DNA of 64,000 nt from RGIG5579 sp045541915 (GTDB lineage: Bacteria; Bacillota; Clostridia; Oscillospirales; SIG627). Made by a program: the position numbers and the translations under genes. The notes beneath the pieces are model-generated. The model did not search any database. It was not told the origin of the DNA and saw only the letters and a list, made by a program, of their open reading frames with translations. The DNA lies in contig JAZQJZ010000014.1 in the NCBI GenBank assembly GCA_045541915.1, positions 1 through 64,000 on the forward strand. The letters are read 5' to 3'. Positions 32,177-41,100 of the stretch are shown piece by piece. Position 1 is the stretch's first letter, and the number at the start of each line of letters is the position of its first letter.

Positions 32177-33625
32177 ATGACATATCAGGAACTAAGAGAG
32201 CAGACATCGCTTTTTTGGCATCAGTCTATTGAACGCGCAAGAATAGAGCGTTTTGCACGGAACAAGATGGCATTAATTACAGTTATAGGTTCTTTGCTTG
32301 CATTTTATGGAATAGCGGTAACTTATTTATATTCGCCGGAACAGGCAGAGATAATTAATATATTTTTAATTACTCCTATATGGCAATATTCTTCTTCTTT
32401 ACTTGCTAAATTTGGTTTTTCTGCACCTATGACCATCGTAGCATTAGGTGTTTGCTCGTCGCTGATAGCAATTCTCTTTACGACAATCTTTGCAATGCTC
32501 CATCCTGTAAAACAATCCCATTCGTTGGTGTTATCAGAAGAAGAAAACCTTAGTAATATGACAAAATTAAAAGAACAGTTCTTTGATAATGCTAAACAGC
32601 GAATCAAAGGAGCTTCCGACAACTTCAGTAACATATGCTGGTTTTTACTTTTTGCTCTGATAATATCAATTGCTATGGGCGTTCAAGGCGGAAAAGTATT
32701 TGCAGGTATCTGCTACGGTTTTTTATCGTACATTATTTTGTTTATCTTCCGTGGATTATTTATAGCCGTGGTAAAGCCTTTTTGGAAGAAAGATTGCTGG
32801 GAAACGCAAGAAATCAAAATTGAAGCTGAGTTTGACTCCATTATTTCTGAATCAGAAACCGAAGAATCTGCAGAAAGCACATCAGAAAACATTAAACAGG
32901 AAGAAGACAGCGAAGATATAGAAGAGTCGCCCGAAGAACATATACAATGCGAAGAATCCAAAAATGCAGAACAAAACGAAGAAGTAGAACAAATACAAGA
33001 GAATATCTTGGCTGATATGCTTGGTGGAGAGAAGATGTACGAAGAAGCCATTGCCTCTAATCCGGTCAATGAAGAATTGATGAAGCAAGCCGCAAAACTT
33101 GGCAGTGTAAGTGCGTGTTATTATTTAGGAAAAAACCTGCTTTCAGATTGGTTGTCCGATATGTATACCGCAGAGGAAAAAGAAGAAATTGCAGAAAATG
33201 CTGCAAAATATTTCGATGTAGCAAGACAGATTGCAACATTAGGAAAGTTAGATATTAAAACAGAATGTCAGTTCTTGTGGTTGTTTAGCAGATTGCAGTA
33301 TGAAAGTAATACAAAAAGCCAATGGAAACAGATGCTGAGTGATTTAAGGGATGTTCAAAAAACAGGTAACCTGCCCGAAGAATACAGCGGAACACTAGAA
33401 CTTGCTATCAAATCTGTCGTTAATAATATTGACAGATTTGATGACCAACCGGCCTCTCAACCATCCTATGATACAGAGCCCACAAAAATACTTTACTGCA
33501 AATTCCGCAATGGTGCCATTTGCACAAAGGAAAGTGGTTCAGCAATGATATATCATTGTAATTATGTAGATTGTCCTGGTGTTTGTCCAACAGCTCGTAG
33601 CAGCGGTGGACTCGGATATAGATAA
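32177..33625 (+). CDS. membrane protein with acidic linker and Cys-rich C-terminus, unknown
   Basis: A 482-residue protein. A basic, helical N-terminus (about 1-30) leads into two to three helices near 32-52, 65-80 and 88-115, then two more near 155-200. A highly acidic low-complexity linker (about 215-275) follows, then a helical region with Sel1/TPR-like character (EEAIASNPVNEELMKQAAKL near 292) and a Cys-rich end (CKFRNGAICT ... HCNYVDCPGVC) that could bind zinc. No family recognised. ATG at 32177 has GGGAGG upstream. It lies directly behind structured RNA copy 2 and shows no obvious similarity to the protein behind copy 1. Confidence 0.7.
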   Translation: MTYQELREQTSLFWHQSIERARIERFARNKMALITVIGSLLAFYGIAVTYLYSPEQAEIINIFLITPIWQYSSSLLAKFGFSAPMTIVALGVCSSLIAILFTTIFAMLHPVKQSHSLVLSEEENLSNMTKLKEQFFDNAKQRIKGASDNFSNICWFLLFALIISIAMGVQGGKVFAGICYGFLSYIILFIFRGLFIAVVKPFWKKDCWETQEIKIEAEFDSIISESETEESAESTSENIKQEEDSEDIEESPEEHIQCEESKNAEQNEEVEQIQENILADMLGGEKMYEEAIASNPVNEELMKQAAKLGSVSACYYLGKNLLSDWLSDMYTAEEKEEIAENAAKYFDVARQIATLGKLDIKTECQFLWLFSRLQYESNTKSQWKQMLSDLRDVQKTGNLPEEYSGTLELAIKSVVNNIDRFDDQPASQPSYDTEPTKILYCKFRNGAICTKESGSAMIYHCNYVDCPGVCPTARSSGGLGYR

Positions 33626-33641
33626 TTCCACATAAATCACA

Positions 33642-33673
33642 AAAAAGGCTTGACCGATTTGGTCAAGCCTTTT
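33642..33673. terminator. bidirectional terminator
   Basis: AAAAAAGGCTTGACC/GGTCAAGCCTTTTT around GATTT, between the convergent membrane-protein gene and spoVAC. It resembles the hairpin at 30104-30135. Confidence 0.9.
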
Positions 33674-33676
33674 TCA

Positions 33677-34114
33677 TTAGAATAATGTGGTTATCCAGTA
33701 AATAACCCCATACACCACACTTGCCACCGTACCATACACAATGACCGGACCCGCAATGGTAAACATCTTTGCGCCAAGCCCGAGTACAAAGCCCTCTGCT
33801 TTGTTGTCAATTGCAGGAGAACACATTGCGTTGGCAAAACCGGTGATTGGCACTAAGGTTCCCGCACCCGCTTTTTTTGCCAGACTATCAAACCAGCCAA
33901 TTCCGGTAAAAAGACAAGCAAAGAAAATAAGTGTTATAGAAACAAGCTTCTTTGAAGTTTCTTCATTGATTTGCATACTTTGATATAGATTCAATAGCAC
34001 CTTCCCAAAAGTGCAAATGCCGCCACCGACAAAAAAAGCCCAAATGCAATCTTTGATCACTGGTGATTTCTTGCTATGTCGAATTGTATATTGTTTATAC
34101 GATTTGTTTTTCAT
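33677..34114 (-). CDS. spoVAC: stage V sporulation protein AC
   Basis: A 145-residue membrane protein of the SpoVA dipicolinate channel with about four helices. The conserved C-terminal half contains VPITGFANAMCSPA and GLGAKMFTIAGPVIVYG. ATG at 34114 follows GAGGT. spoVAC is normally adjacent to spoVAD. Here 8.7 kb of accessory DNA with three extra spoVAC 3' ends lies between, and the real gene now has its own terminator. Confidence 0.93.
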   Translation of the reverse strand: MKNKSYKQYTIRHSKKSPVIKDCIWAFFVGGGICTFGKVLLNLYQSMQINEETSKKLVSITLIFFACLFTGIGWFDSLAKKAGAGTLVPITGFANAMCSPAIDNKAEGFVLGLGAKMFTIAGPVIVYGTVASVVYGVIYWITTLF

Positions 34115-34162
34115 TGTATTAACCTCAGCAAAACTTGACAAAGCACCTTTTGAACGATAATA

Positions 34163-34342
34163 TTAATTCAAAAGGATGTTGGAGTAGGGGAGAGATGGCG
34201 CATCTTTTTGTCTGTTTGATGAAAAATAGATACAGGGGCGCACATCTCCATTGAAAATACTGTTTATTGTATCGTAATGAAACCGGCAAGATCCATTGAC
34301 TCTGTGTATACAGTCTTTTCTGCACTCGTATTCATAAATCAT
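34163..34342 (-). CDS. small Cys-containing protein
   Basis: A 59-residue frame with ATG at 34342 and a well-placed GAGGTG site 6 nt upstream. It has a Cys pattern (CRKDCIHRVNGSC, later RPCIYF) like small clostridial proteins with four metal-binding cysteines. It lies 48 nt upstream of spoVAC on the same strand and may be co-transcribed. Function unknown. Confidence 0.55.
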   Translation of the reverse strand: MIYEYECRKDCIHRVNGSCRFHYDTINSIFNGDVRPCIYFSSNRQKDAPSLPYSNILLN

Positions 34343-34404
34343 AAATTTCACCTCGAATTTATTATGTGTAGAGTTTTTAGAATTATCAAAAAAAGGAGTC
34401 TGTT

Positions 34405-35208
34405 TTGAAGATTAGAGTTGCAAGGAACGCGGATTTACCTGCTATTCGTGAATTGTGGAAATGCTGTTTTCATGATTCTGATGACTATCTGGATCTGTAT
34501 TTTTCGAAGCGCTTTTGTGCTAGAAAGACGCCGCTCGCTTTTGTTGACAAAAAACTTATTGGAATGGTCCACTTGCTACCATGTACTGTTTTTCCGCAAC
34601 AAAAAGCTTTATACTGGTACGCGGCGTGCATCCACCCGGATTTTCGAAAAATGGGCTATTTTAGATCTCTTGTCAAAACAGTTTTAAACCATTCTAAAAC
34701 TGCAGGCTTCACGAATATTTGTCTCCCGACTCCGGGACTTGAGGATTTATATCAAAATTTAGGTTTCACCTATACATACTATATTAAAGAAACGCATTTT
34801 TCTGATGTAACACTTATGCAGAACATATCAATCAAAAAAGCAAACGCCCATGATTTTTTAAAATTACTGAAAATAAAATTGGGAGGTGCTGTTTGGAATG
34901 AATCGGATGTTCAATATGCTATAGAGGAAAACCAATTCTGTAACGGGGATGCTATCAAGTTTTTGTTTCAACAAAAAACATTTGTTGCACTTGGAATCCG
35001 GAAGGATGATGGAATTATAATCGAAAATACCAATATGGACATCGAAGTTGCAAAAGCGTGTCAGGGGAATATTTTGGAGTACTTTAATTCCCAAAAAATG
35101 ATCCTACGTCAATCTCCTAAAAATGATAATGCTTCAGGCTTAACACCACATGGTCAAAGCGATTCGCCAATTGAAATAGGGGCGAACCTGACATTCTCAC
35201 TTTCATAA
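34405..35208 (+). CDS. GNAT family N-acetyltransferase
   Basis: A 267-residue protein with an N-terminal GNAT fold: RVARNADLPAIRELW at the start and the acetyl-CoA loop CIHPDFRKMGYFRSLV near residue 75, followed by a tail with PTPGLEDLYQNLGF. The second half (about 140-267) has a partial second domain, as in some Eis-like proteins. It starts with TTG at 34405 behind AAAGGAG. Substrate unknown. Confidence 0.8.
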   Translation: MKIRVARNADLPAIRELWKCCFHDSDDYLDLYFSKRFCARKTPLAFVDKKLIGMVHLLPCTVFPQQKALYWYAACIHPDFRKMGYFRSLVKTVLNHSKTAGFTNICLPTPGLEDLYQNLGFTYTYYIKETHFSDVTLMQNISIKKANAHDFLKLLKIKLGGAVWNESDVQYAIEENQFCNGDAIKFLFQQKTFVALGIRKDDGIIIENTNMDIEVAKACQGNILEYFNSQKMILRQSPKNDNASGLTPHGQSDSPIEIGANLTFSLS

Positions 35209-35229
35209 CCTCAAAAATTTAATATACAA

Positions 35230-35255
35230 TTAGACAAAATGCAAATTTTGTCTAA
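35230..35255. repeat. TTAGACAAAA/TTTTGTCTAA inverted repeat
   Basis: Perfect 10-bp arms with loop TGCAAA, about 20 nt after the GNAT stop. No T-run follows, so it is a weak terminator or an operator. The rest of 35256-35359 shows no convincing gene. Confidence 0.5.
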
Positions 35256-35359
35256 TCTAGGGAATGGAGATTTAGATGGAATTCCTAATGCTGCTATCCA
35301 TTTCGGTTATTCACTTGTTTTCATCGTTGTTTCGCGTTGTTCAGCGTACTTCGCAACAT

Positions 35360-35396
35360 AAAAAGCAAACATACAGTAATTGTATGTTTGCTTTTT
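35360..35396. terminator. bidirectional terminator
   Basis: AAAAAGCAAACATACA/TGTATGTTTGCTTTTT stem with loop GTAAT. It ends the minus-strand operon that finishes at 35415. Confidence 0.9.
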
Positions 35397-35414
35397 ATGT
35401 TTAATATTTGTTTG

Positions 35415-35717
35415 CTACTTCAGCAAATCTAAAATTTGATTGGAATATAAGAAGCCTGTAGCTCTCTTGTGCACCTTGCTGTTTTTTATGCAAATAAACT
35501 CAGGAGCGTGTTGTATACTCAATGCGTCGCAGATTTCAGGCTCAAGGTCAACATCAACTGAATATGTCTTAAAGCTCTTACCAATCAACTGATCAACTTC
35601 ACGGATAGATTCAAGGGAGAGCGTACTTATGGAATGGTATGCCTTGTAGAAGAAAATCAAACTAACCTCTCCAGAAAGAATCACGTCGTTAAAATCTTCT
35701 CTCTTTAATTGTTCCAT
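35415..35717 (-). CDS. thioredoxin-fold protein without CxxC
   Basis: A 100-residue protein with a thioredoxin-like order: a strand (EVSLIFFYKAY), a helix (LSLESIREVDQLI), a strand (KTYSVDVDLEPEICDAL) and the cis-Pro region (IQHAPEFICIKN). The active-site position reads YHSIS rather than CxxC, so it cannot do dithiol exchange. It may be a chaperone or a scaffold (inference). ATG at 35717 (35732 also possible) lies 26 nt downstream of the U32 gene. Confidence 0.65.
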   Translation of the reverse strand: MEQLKREDFNDVILSGEVSLIFFYKAYHSISTLSLESIREVDQLIGKSFKTYSVDVDLEPEICDALSIQHAPEFICIKNSKVHKRATGFLYSNQILDLLK

Positions 35718-35743
35718 ATAGCAAATCACCAATTATACAAAAT

Positions 35744-36964
35744 TTAATAGCGCTTACGGATGATATCACCTGTATGAAGCCTCTGGTTTGTTTTAATATA
35801 AAAAACCATCTGCGGATGTTGGCATGATTCAATTGGGTTCATTTTGTCATCAAACATTTGCAAAACATCTAGATGCTGTCCGGTAAGTCCTGGTGTTAAA
35901 AATTCGCAGTTTTCCCCGACAGAAAACTTGTTCTTTTGACGGCATTTGGCGATACTGTCGTTTTCATTAAAGTCAAGTACACTGCATAGGAAAGATTGTT
36001 CGCCGATATAACCGCTATTGGATGCAAAATGACTATTTTGCATTTTGGGGTCGAAAAAATATCCTGTGCAAAATTCACGGTGAGAAACAGACTCCAATTC
36101 CCGAACAAGAGAAGGAATATCTGCGGAAGAGCCATTTTTAAGTGCAATTCTGTATGCATTACTTACAACCGCAGTATAATATGCGCTTTTCATTCGGCCT
36201 TCGATTTTAAGACTATCAACACCAACATCACATAATTCTTTTAAATGCTCGATCATACAGAGGTCTTTAGAACCAAAAATATAACTGCCTTCCGGATAAA
36301 TTTCGCAAGTAAGAACATCATCTGGCCGTTTTTCTTCGTAAAAACGGTACTGCCAACGGCAAGGCTGCGTGCACGCTCCCCTATTAGCATCTCTTCCGGT
36401 AAAATATTCAGAAAGCATACATCTGCCCGAGAATGAGACGCACATAGAACCGTGGACAAAGGTTTCCAGTTCCAAATCATCCGGGATGTTCTTTTTGATT
36501 GCCTCAATATCACGAAGTGATAATTCGCGTGCCAAAACAATACGTTTTGCACCTAAATCGTACCACATATTACAGGAATGTGAGTTAACCGTAGCGGCTT
36601 GAGTCGAAATGTGAATGGGAATATTTTCGATTTTTTTCTTGCAAAGGCGAAGAACGCCAAGATCTGCCACAATGACGGCATCCGGTTTCACTTCAGATAT
36701 CATTTCCAAATACTCTTCCAGAGCGAGAAAATCATCCTCTCTCGGCATTACATTGAGAGTGAGATAGACCTTTTTTTCGTTTTTGTGAGCAAATTCTACA
36801 GCGGAAAAAAGCTCCAAGTTGGAAAAGTTATCAGCACCGGCGCGCATTCCAAAACGACTGCCGGCAAGGTAAACAGCATCGGCACCGAAGCGAAATGCCG
36901 CTTCCATTTTTTCAAAATTTCCTGCCGGAGCAAGCAGCTCCGGCAGAACTGTTTTTTTATTCAT
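35744..36964 (-). CDS. U32 family protein, TrhP-like tRNA hydroxylation
   Basis: A 406-residue member of the U32 peptidase family. The signature GSMCVSFSGRCMLSEYF followed by GACTQPCRW holds cysteines typical of TrhP/YrrO, which with partners hydroxylates uridine 34 of tRNA using prephenate-derived chemistry. LLAPAGNFEKMEAAFRFGAD opens the TIM barrel. It is the first recognisable gene after the M18 peptidase in a minus-strand run; only 2 nt separate them. The gene symbol is left blank because two paralogues are common. Confidence 0.88.
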   Translation of the reverse strand: MNKKTVLPELLAPAGNFEKMEAAFRFGADAVYLAGSRFGMRAGADNFSNLELFSAVEFAHKNEKKVYLTLNVMPREDDFLALEEYLEMISEVKPDAVIVADLGVLRLCKKKIENIPIHISTQAATVNSHSCNMWYDLGAKRIVLARELSLRDIEAIKKNIPDDLELETFVHGSMCVSFSGRCMLSEYFTGRDANRGACTQPCRWQYRFYEEKRPDDVLTCEIYPEGSYIFGSKDLCMIEHLKELCDVGVDSLKIEGRMKSAYYTAVVSNAYRIALKNGSSADIPSLVRELESVSHREFCTGYFFDPKMQNSHFASNSGYIGEQSFLCSVLDFNENDSIAKCRQKNKFSVGENCEFLTPGLTGQHLDVLQMFDDKMNPIESCQHPQMVFYIKTNQRLHTGDIIRKRY

Positions 36965-36966
36965 TA

Positions 36967-38355
36967 TCAGTCTCTGTTGAAGAATGCAAAGCAGGCTTCG
37001 TAAGTGCTATAAACATCAAGTTTGGATACAGCCTCATAAGGAGCGTGCATGGAAAGAACGGGAACGCCAAGATCAACAACATCAATGTTTAATTTAGCGA
37101 TATATTTTGCAACTGTACCGCCACCGCCTTGATCCACTTTGCCAAGCTCACCAATCTGCCAAACAACATCATTTTGATTCAAAATGTTGCGGATTTTACC
37201 CATAAACTCTGCACTGGCATCGGAAGTACCGCTCTTGCCGCGAGAACCGGTATATTTTGTAATAATAGCACCGTGATTTAAGAGAGAACTATTTTGTTTT
37301 TCATAAACCTCAGGGAACAAGGGGTCAAAGCACGCATTCACATCAGCAGACAAGCACCAGGAATTACGCAGTGCAAGGCGAGGGTTTTGTTCTCCACAAA
37401 GCTCTACCAGAAAATCGTAGAGATAGTTTGTGTCAAGTCCGGTGTTGCCGCTGCTACCAATCTCTTCCTTGTCAGCCAAAACCAAAACAGAGGTATACTG
37501 GGGATCAACAGCATCAAGCATCGCGATCAAGGATGGATATGCACACACTCTGTCATCGTGTGCATAGGAAGCAATTAGGTTTCTGTCAAAGCCAACATCT
37601 CTTGCCTTCATAGCAGGAACCAAAATCAATTCGGATGAAATAAAGTCCTCTTCGACCATGCCATACTTCTGGTTCAGAATGGACAAAACATTAAGTTTTA
37701 CTGCTTCTTTGATGTCTTCTTCCTCAACCGGGAGGCTTCCGACAATTGCTTTCAGGCTTTCACCGGGAGTCAATTCGCCGGCAACACGTTTCATCTGATC
37801 TTGTGCAAGGTGAGGCAAAAGATCGGTAATATAGAAAATGGGATCCTGATCATCCTCTCCAATTGAAATTTCAACTTTTTCGCCATTTGCTAATACAACA
37901 GTGCCGTGTAAAGCCAACGGAACAGTAGGCCACTGATACTTTTTAACACCGCCATAATAGTGGGTTTTGAAGTATGCAATGGATTCCATTTCACACAAGG
38001 GACTGGGCTTCAAGTCAATGCGAGGAGCATCAATATGAGAAGCAATAATGCCAAATCCATCTTCCGGACTTTTTTTACCGATATTTGCCAAAATCAGGGC
38101 TTTGTCACGGTTTACATAGTAAATTTTATCACCGGCAGAATATTTTTTTCCGTATTCAAATTCACGGAATCCCTTCTCTTTTGCCAAAGTTACAGCAAAA
38201 CGAACGGCTTCTCTTTCTGTTTTTGCAGAATCCAAAAAGTTTTTATAACCTTCGGCAAAATCAAAAGCCAGTTTGATTTTTTCCTTTGAAAAGCACTTGG
38301 AAGCGTCTTTTGGTTTGTAGCAAAGTTTTTCGCAGAGATTATTCTTCTTATCCAT
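36967..38355 (-). CDS. M18 family aminopeptidase
   Basis: A 462-residue zinc aminopeptidase of the M18 (aspartyl aminopeptidase-like) family. Metal-ligand regions are SHIDAPRIDLKP near residue 93, the DKEEIGSSG block near 310 and MHAPYE near the C-terminus. Cytoplasmic; removes N-terminal residues from peptides. ATG at 38355 has AAAGGAAT upstream. In the same direction as coaE, 34 nt downstream of it. Confidence 0.92.
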   Translation of the reverse strand: MDKKNNLCEKLCYKPKDASKCFSKEKIKLAFDFAEGYKNFLDSAKTEREAVRFAVTLAKEKGFREFEYGKKYSAGDKIYYVNRDKALILANIGKKSPEDGFGIIASHIDAPRIDLKPSPLCEMESIAYFKTHYYGGVKKYQWPTVPLALHGTVVLANGEKVEISIGEDDQDPIFYITDLLPHLAQDQMKRVAGELTPGESLKAIVGSLPVEEEDIKEAVKLNVLSILNQKYGMVEEDFISSELILVPAMKARDVGFDRNLIASYAHDDRVCAYPSLIAMLDAVDPQYTSVLVLADKEEIGSSGNTGLDTNYLYDFLVELCGEQNPRLALRNSWCLSADVNACFDPLFPEVYEKQNSSLLNHGAIITKYTGSRGKSGTSDASAEFMGKIRNILNQNDVVWQIGELGKVDQGGGGTVAKYIAKLNIDVVDLGVPVLSMHAPYEAVSKLDVYSTYEACFAFFNRD

Positions 38356-38389
38356 GATAAAAATTCCTTTCGTTATTTTCAATTTCGGT

Positions 38390-38980
38390 TTATTTGAATG
38401 CTGCTTTGATCAAATCATTGCAAGCGTTTTCAAGTTCATTTAAATCGCCGTTGTTTTCAATCACAAAATCCGCACGGCTCTTTAAAAACTGATTGGAAAT
38501 CTGTTTGTCAATGCGCTCCTTGGCAAGCGTTGGAGCAATATGATCCCGCTGGCAAATTCTCTGAATTTCAAGATCCTCATTTGATACTACCGCACATACA
38601 ACATCACACCAAGTTTCGAGTCCTGCCTCAAAAAAAAGAGGCGCATCAATTACACACAAATTTGAGCCTTGAGCAGAAAGCTTCTCTAAGCGTTTTTTTA
38701 GTTCATCCAGTATAAAAGGATGGGTCAACCGATTGAGTTCTGAGAGTTTTTTTTCATCCGAAAACACAATTTCTCTCAAAGCGTTACGGTCTAAAGCTCC
38801 GGAACGGATAACGTGGCTGCCAAAATGATCGCCAATAGCCAGCAAGCAATCGGAAGGAGAACTTACCAAATCGTGATAAATAACATCGCAATCCAAAACC
38901 GGCACACCCTTTTTATTTAGAAGTGCCGAAACGGTGCTTTTTCCTGAACCGCTTCTACCGCATATTCCAATAATTTTCAT
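38390..38980 (-). CDS. coaE: dephospho-CoA kinase
   Basis: A 196-residue kinase for the last step of coenzyme A synthesis. The P-loop GRSGSGKST lies at residues 8-16, DCDVIYHDLV follows, and the lid contains VIDAPLFFEAGL. Follows the Sua5 gene by 6 nt. Confidence 0.95.
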   Translation of the reverse strand: MKIIGICGRSGSGKSTVSALLNKKGVPVLDCDVIYHDLVSSPSDCLLAIGDHFGSHVIRSGALDRNALREIVFSDEKKLSELNRLTHPFILDELKKRLEKLSAQGSNLCVIDAPLFFEAGLETWCDVVCAVVSNEDLEIQRICQRDHIAPTLAKERIDKQISNQFLKSRADFVIENNGDLNELENACNDLIKAAFK

Positions 38981-38986
38981 ATTGCC

Positions 38987-40030
38987 TCACAATTTTATCA
39001 GATCAAACGCGCACGCACGAAGCAAACGATTGGAAATAGCAAGTCCTAAATCCTCGCGACTGGTAAAACGGGCATAAATATGAGGCACGTTTTTTCCATC
39101 GAAGGAACGAAGAGCGTCAAAAAGTTTGTTCGCCTGGCTTAGAAGATCGCCGCGTGATCCAAAGGAAACAGCAAGATCTTTGCTGTCTTTGAATTTTTGT
39201 AAATCCTCATCGAAACAAAGAATACCGCACCCCTCGGAAATTTTCGCTTGAAAGAAGGAAATTACCTTCTCCTCTTCCCCATCCACCATTGTTAAATCAG
39301 CTTTTGGTGCATAGTGTCGATATTTCATGCCGGGGGACTCGGGCTTTTCATTTGTGGAAAGTGCGGAAAGGACTGCATCGGAAACGATAACATTTTCAGT
39401 CACTGACTTTAAATCAGAAAGGGTTACAAAGCCAGGTCTAAGCAAATGAATGCAGTCGTTTTTTAAAGAAATAACAGTCGATTCCAATCCAACATCACAG
39501 GATCCTCCGTCGATGATCATATCCACTCTTCCATTCATATCAGAAACAACATGTTGTGCGTTAGTTGGGCTGGGCTTACCGGAAAGATTGGCGGAAGGGG
39601 CTGCAATGGGAACACCGGAAAGCCGAATCAATTCGCGAGCAATCGGATGCTTTGGGCAACGAAGGGCAACCGTATCAAGGCCTACCGTCACGGAATCCGG
39701 AATAATGGAGCGTTTCGGCAAAATAATGGTAAGAGGACCAGGCATATAACGCTCAGATAACTTCTGAAAAAGTGGGCTTGAATCTGTATCAGCATAATTC
39801 TGGCAATCAGAAGGGGTGAGAACGTGAACAATCAAGGGATTGTCATGCGGCCTTCCCTTTGCTTCGAAAATTCGATCACAGGCAGGGCCATCTAAAGCAT
39901 TGGCGCCAAGGCCATATACAGTTTCTGTGGGAAATGCAACAAGGCCACCATCGGCGATAATGTTTCCGGCACGGGATAATAAGGCAATGTCGATGTTTTT
40001 CGAATCAATTTTTAAAATTTCTGTTTTCAT
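38987..40030 (-). CDS. threonylcarbamoyl-AMP synthase (Sua5 type)
   Basis: A 347-residue two-domain enzyme. The YrdC domain (PTETVYGLGANAL; KGRPHDNPLIVH; SANLSGKPSPT) makes threonylcarbamoyl-AMP for the t6A modification of tRNA. The C-terminal Sua5 domain starts after the linker PGMKYRHYAPKA. ATG overlaps the prfA stop (ATGA), so the two are translationally coupled, a common clostridial arrangement. Confidence 0.95.
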   Translation of the reverse strand: MKTEILKIDSKNIDIALLSRAGNIIADGGLVAFPTETVYGLGANALDGPACDRIFEAKGRPHDNPLIVHVLTPSDCQNYADTDSSPLFQKLSERYMPGPLTIILPKRSIIPDSVTVGLDTVALRCPKHPIARELIRLSGVPIAAPSANLSGKPSPTNAQHVVSDMNGRVDMIIDGGSCDVGLESTVISLKNDCIHLLRPGFVTLSDLKSVTENVIVSDAVLSALSTNEKPESPGMKYRHYAPKADLTMVDGEEEKVISFFQAKISEGCGILCFDEDLQKFKDSKDLAVSFGSRGDLLSQANKLFDALRSFDGKNVPHIYARFTSREDLGLAISNRLLRACAFDLIKL

Positions 40031-41100
40031 GAAAAATGATCGCTCTCCAGTTGTTTCACGCGGTCAGCTGTTGCCAAAGCTTCGATGATTTCATCCAAGC
40101 GACCGTTTAAAATATTTTCGATAGAATGCAAGGTCAAACCAATACGATGATCACTGACACGCCCCTGGGGATAGTTATATGTGCGAATTCTTTCGCTACG
40201 GTCACCGGAACCGATTTGGCTTTTACGGGCGCTGGAAATTTCGGCGTTTTGTTTTTCAATTTCAAGATTGTGGATTTTAGAACGAAGTACCTTCATTGCT
40301 TTTTCGCGGTTTTTCAATTGACTACGTTCATCCTGGCACTCTACAACAATTCCGGTAGGCTTGTGCAAAATACGAATAGCAGAATCGGTTTTGTTGACAT
40401 GCTGACCGCCGGCACCACTGGCTCGGTGAGTATCAATCTCTAAATCTTGAGGGTTGATCTGAACTTCCACCTCTTCCGCTTCCGGAAGTACCGCTACCGT
40501 AACGGTAGAAGTCTGAATTCTTCCCTGGGATTCCGTTTCCGGAACGCGCTGAACACGGTGAACACCGCTTTCATATTTTAACTTCGAATAGGCTCCTTCG
40601 CCTTCGATAACGAAAGAAATTTCCTTAAAACCGCCAAGTTCTGTTTCGTTGGAATCGATCACTTCGCTCTTCCAACCGCAGTTTTGGGCATACATAGAGT
40701 ACATACGGTAAAGAACACCGGAAAACAAAGCCGCTTCTTCCCCGCCGGCACCAGCACGAATCTCAACGATAACATTCTTATCATCATTAGGATCCTTGGG
40801 AAGGAGCAAAATTTTAATTTCCTCTAAAATCTGCTTTTCACTTTCTTGCGCATCGGCAAGTTCCTCTTGGGCCAGTTCAGCAAGATCAGCATCCGGCTTT
40901 TCATCTAAAATCATTTTGGCTTCAGCTTGCGATTTGATTACATCGGAAAGCCTTCGGTAAGCCTCCACAATCGGAGTAAGATTTTTATATTCTTTCATTA
41001 ACTGTCGCGAACGTTCAGGATCACCGATTACACTGGGATCGCCCAAAAGGTTCTCAATTGATAGGTATTTCTCTTCTGTTTTTTTTAGTTTATCAAGCAT
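40027..41100 (-). CDS. prfA: peptide chain release factor 1
   Basis: A 357-residue RF1 recognising UAA and UAG. The RF1-type anticodon tripeptide region is VPETESQGRIQTSTV, and GGQ lies in SGAGGQHVNKTDSA near residue 235. The C-terminus has the usual RIRTYNYPQGRVSDHR. Overlaps the Sua5 gene by 4 nt and the DUF951 gene by 8 nt. No prmC (the GGQ methyltransferase) is next to it. Confidence 0.95.
   Translation of the reverse strand: MLDKLKKTEEKYLSIENLLGDPSVIGDPERSRQLMKEYKNLTPIVEAYRRLSDVIKSQAEAKMILDEKPDADLAELAQEELADAQESEKQILEEIKILLLPKDPNDDKNVIVEIRAGAGGEEAALFSGVLYRMYSMYAQNCGWKSEVIDSNETELGGFKEISFVIEGEGAYSKLKYESGVHRVQRVPETESQGRIQTSTVTVAVLPEAEEVEVQINPQDLEIDTHRASGAGGQHVNKTDSAIRILHKPTGIVVECQDERSQLKNREKAMKVLRSKIHNLEIEKQNAEISSARKSQIGSGDRSERIRTYNYPQGRVSDHRIGLTLHSIENILNGRLDEIIEALATADRVKQLESDHFS

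Noticed and set aside
35230..35255. Intrinsic terminator of the GNAT gene
   Set aside because: The hairpin is perfect but no T-run follows, so it is listed only as an inverted repeat.
35276..35404. A 43-codon plus-strand frame with GGAG before its ATG
   Set aside because: Its last third runs through a strong bidirectional terminator stem and the protein has no recognisable character.
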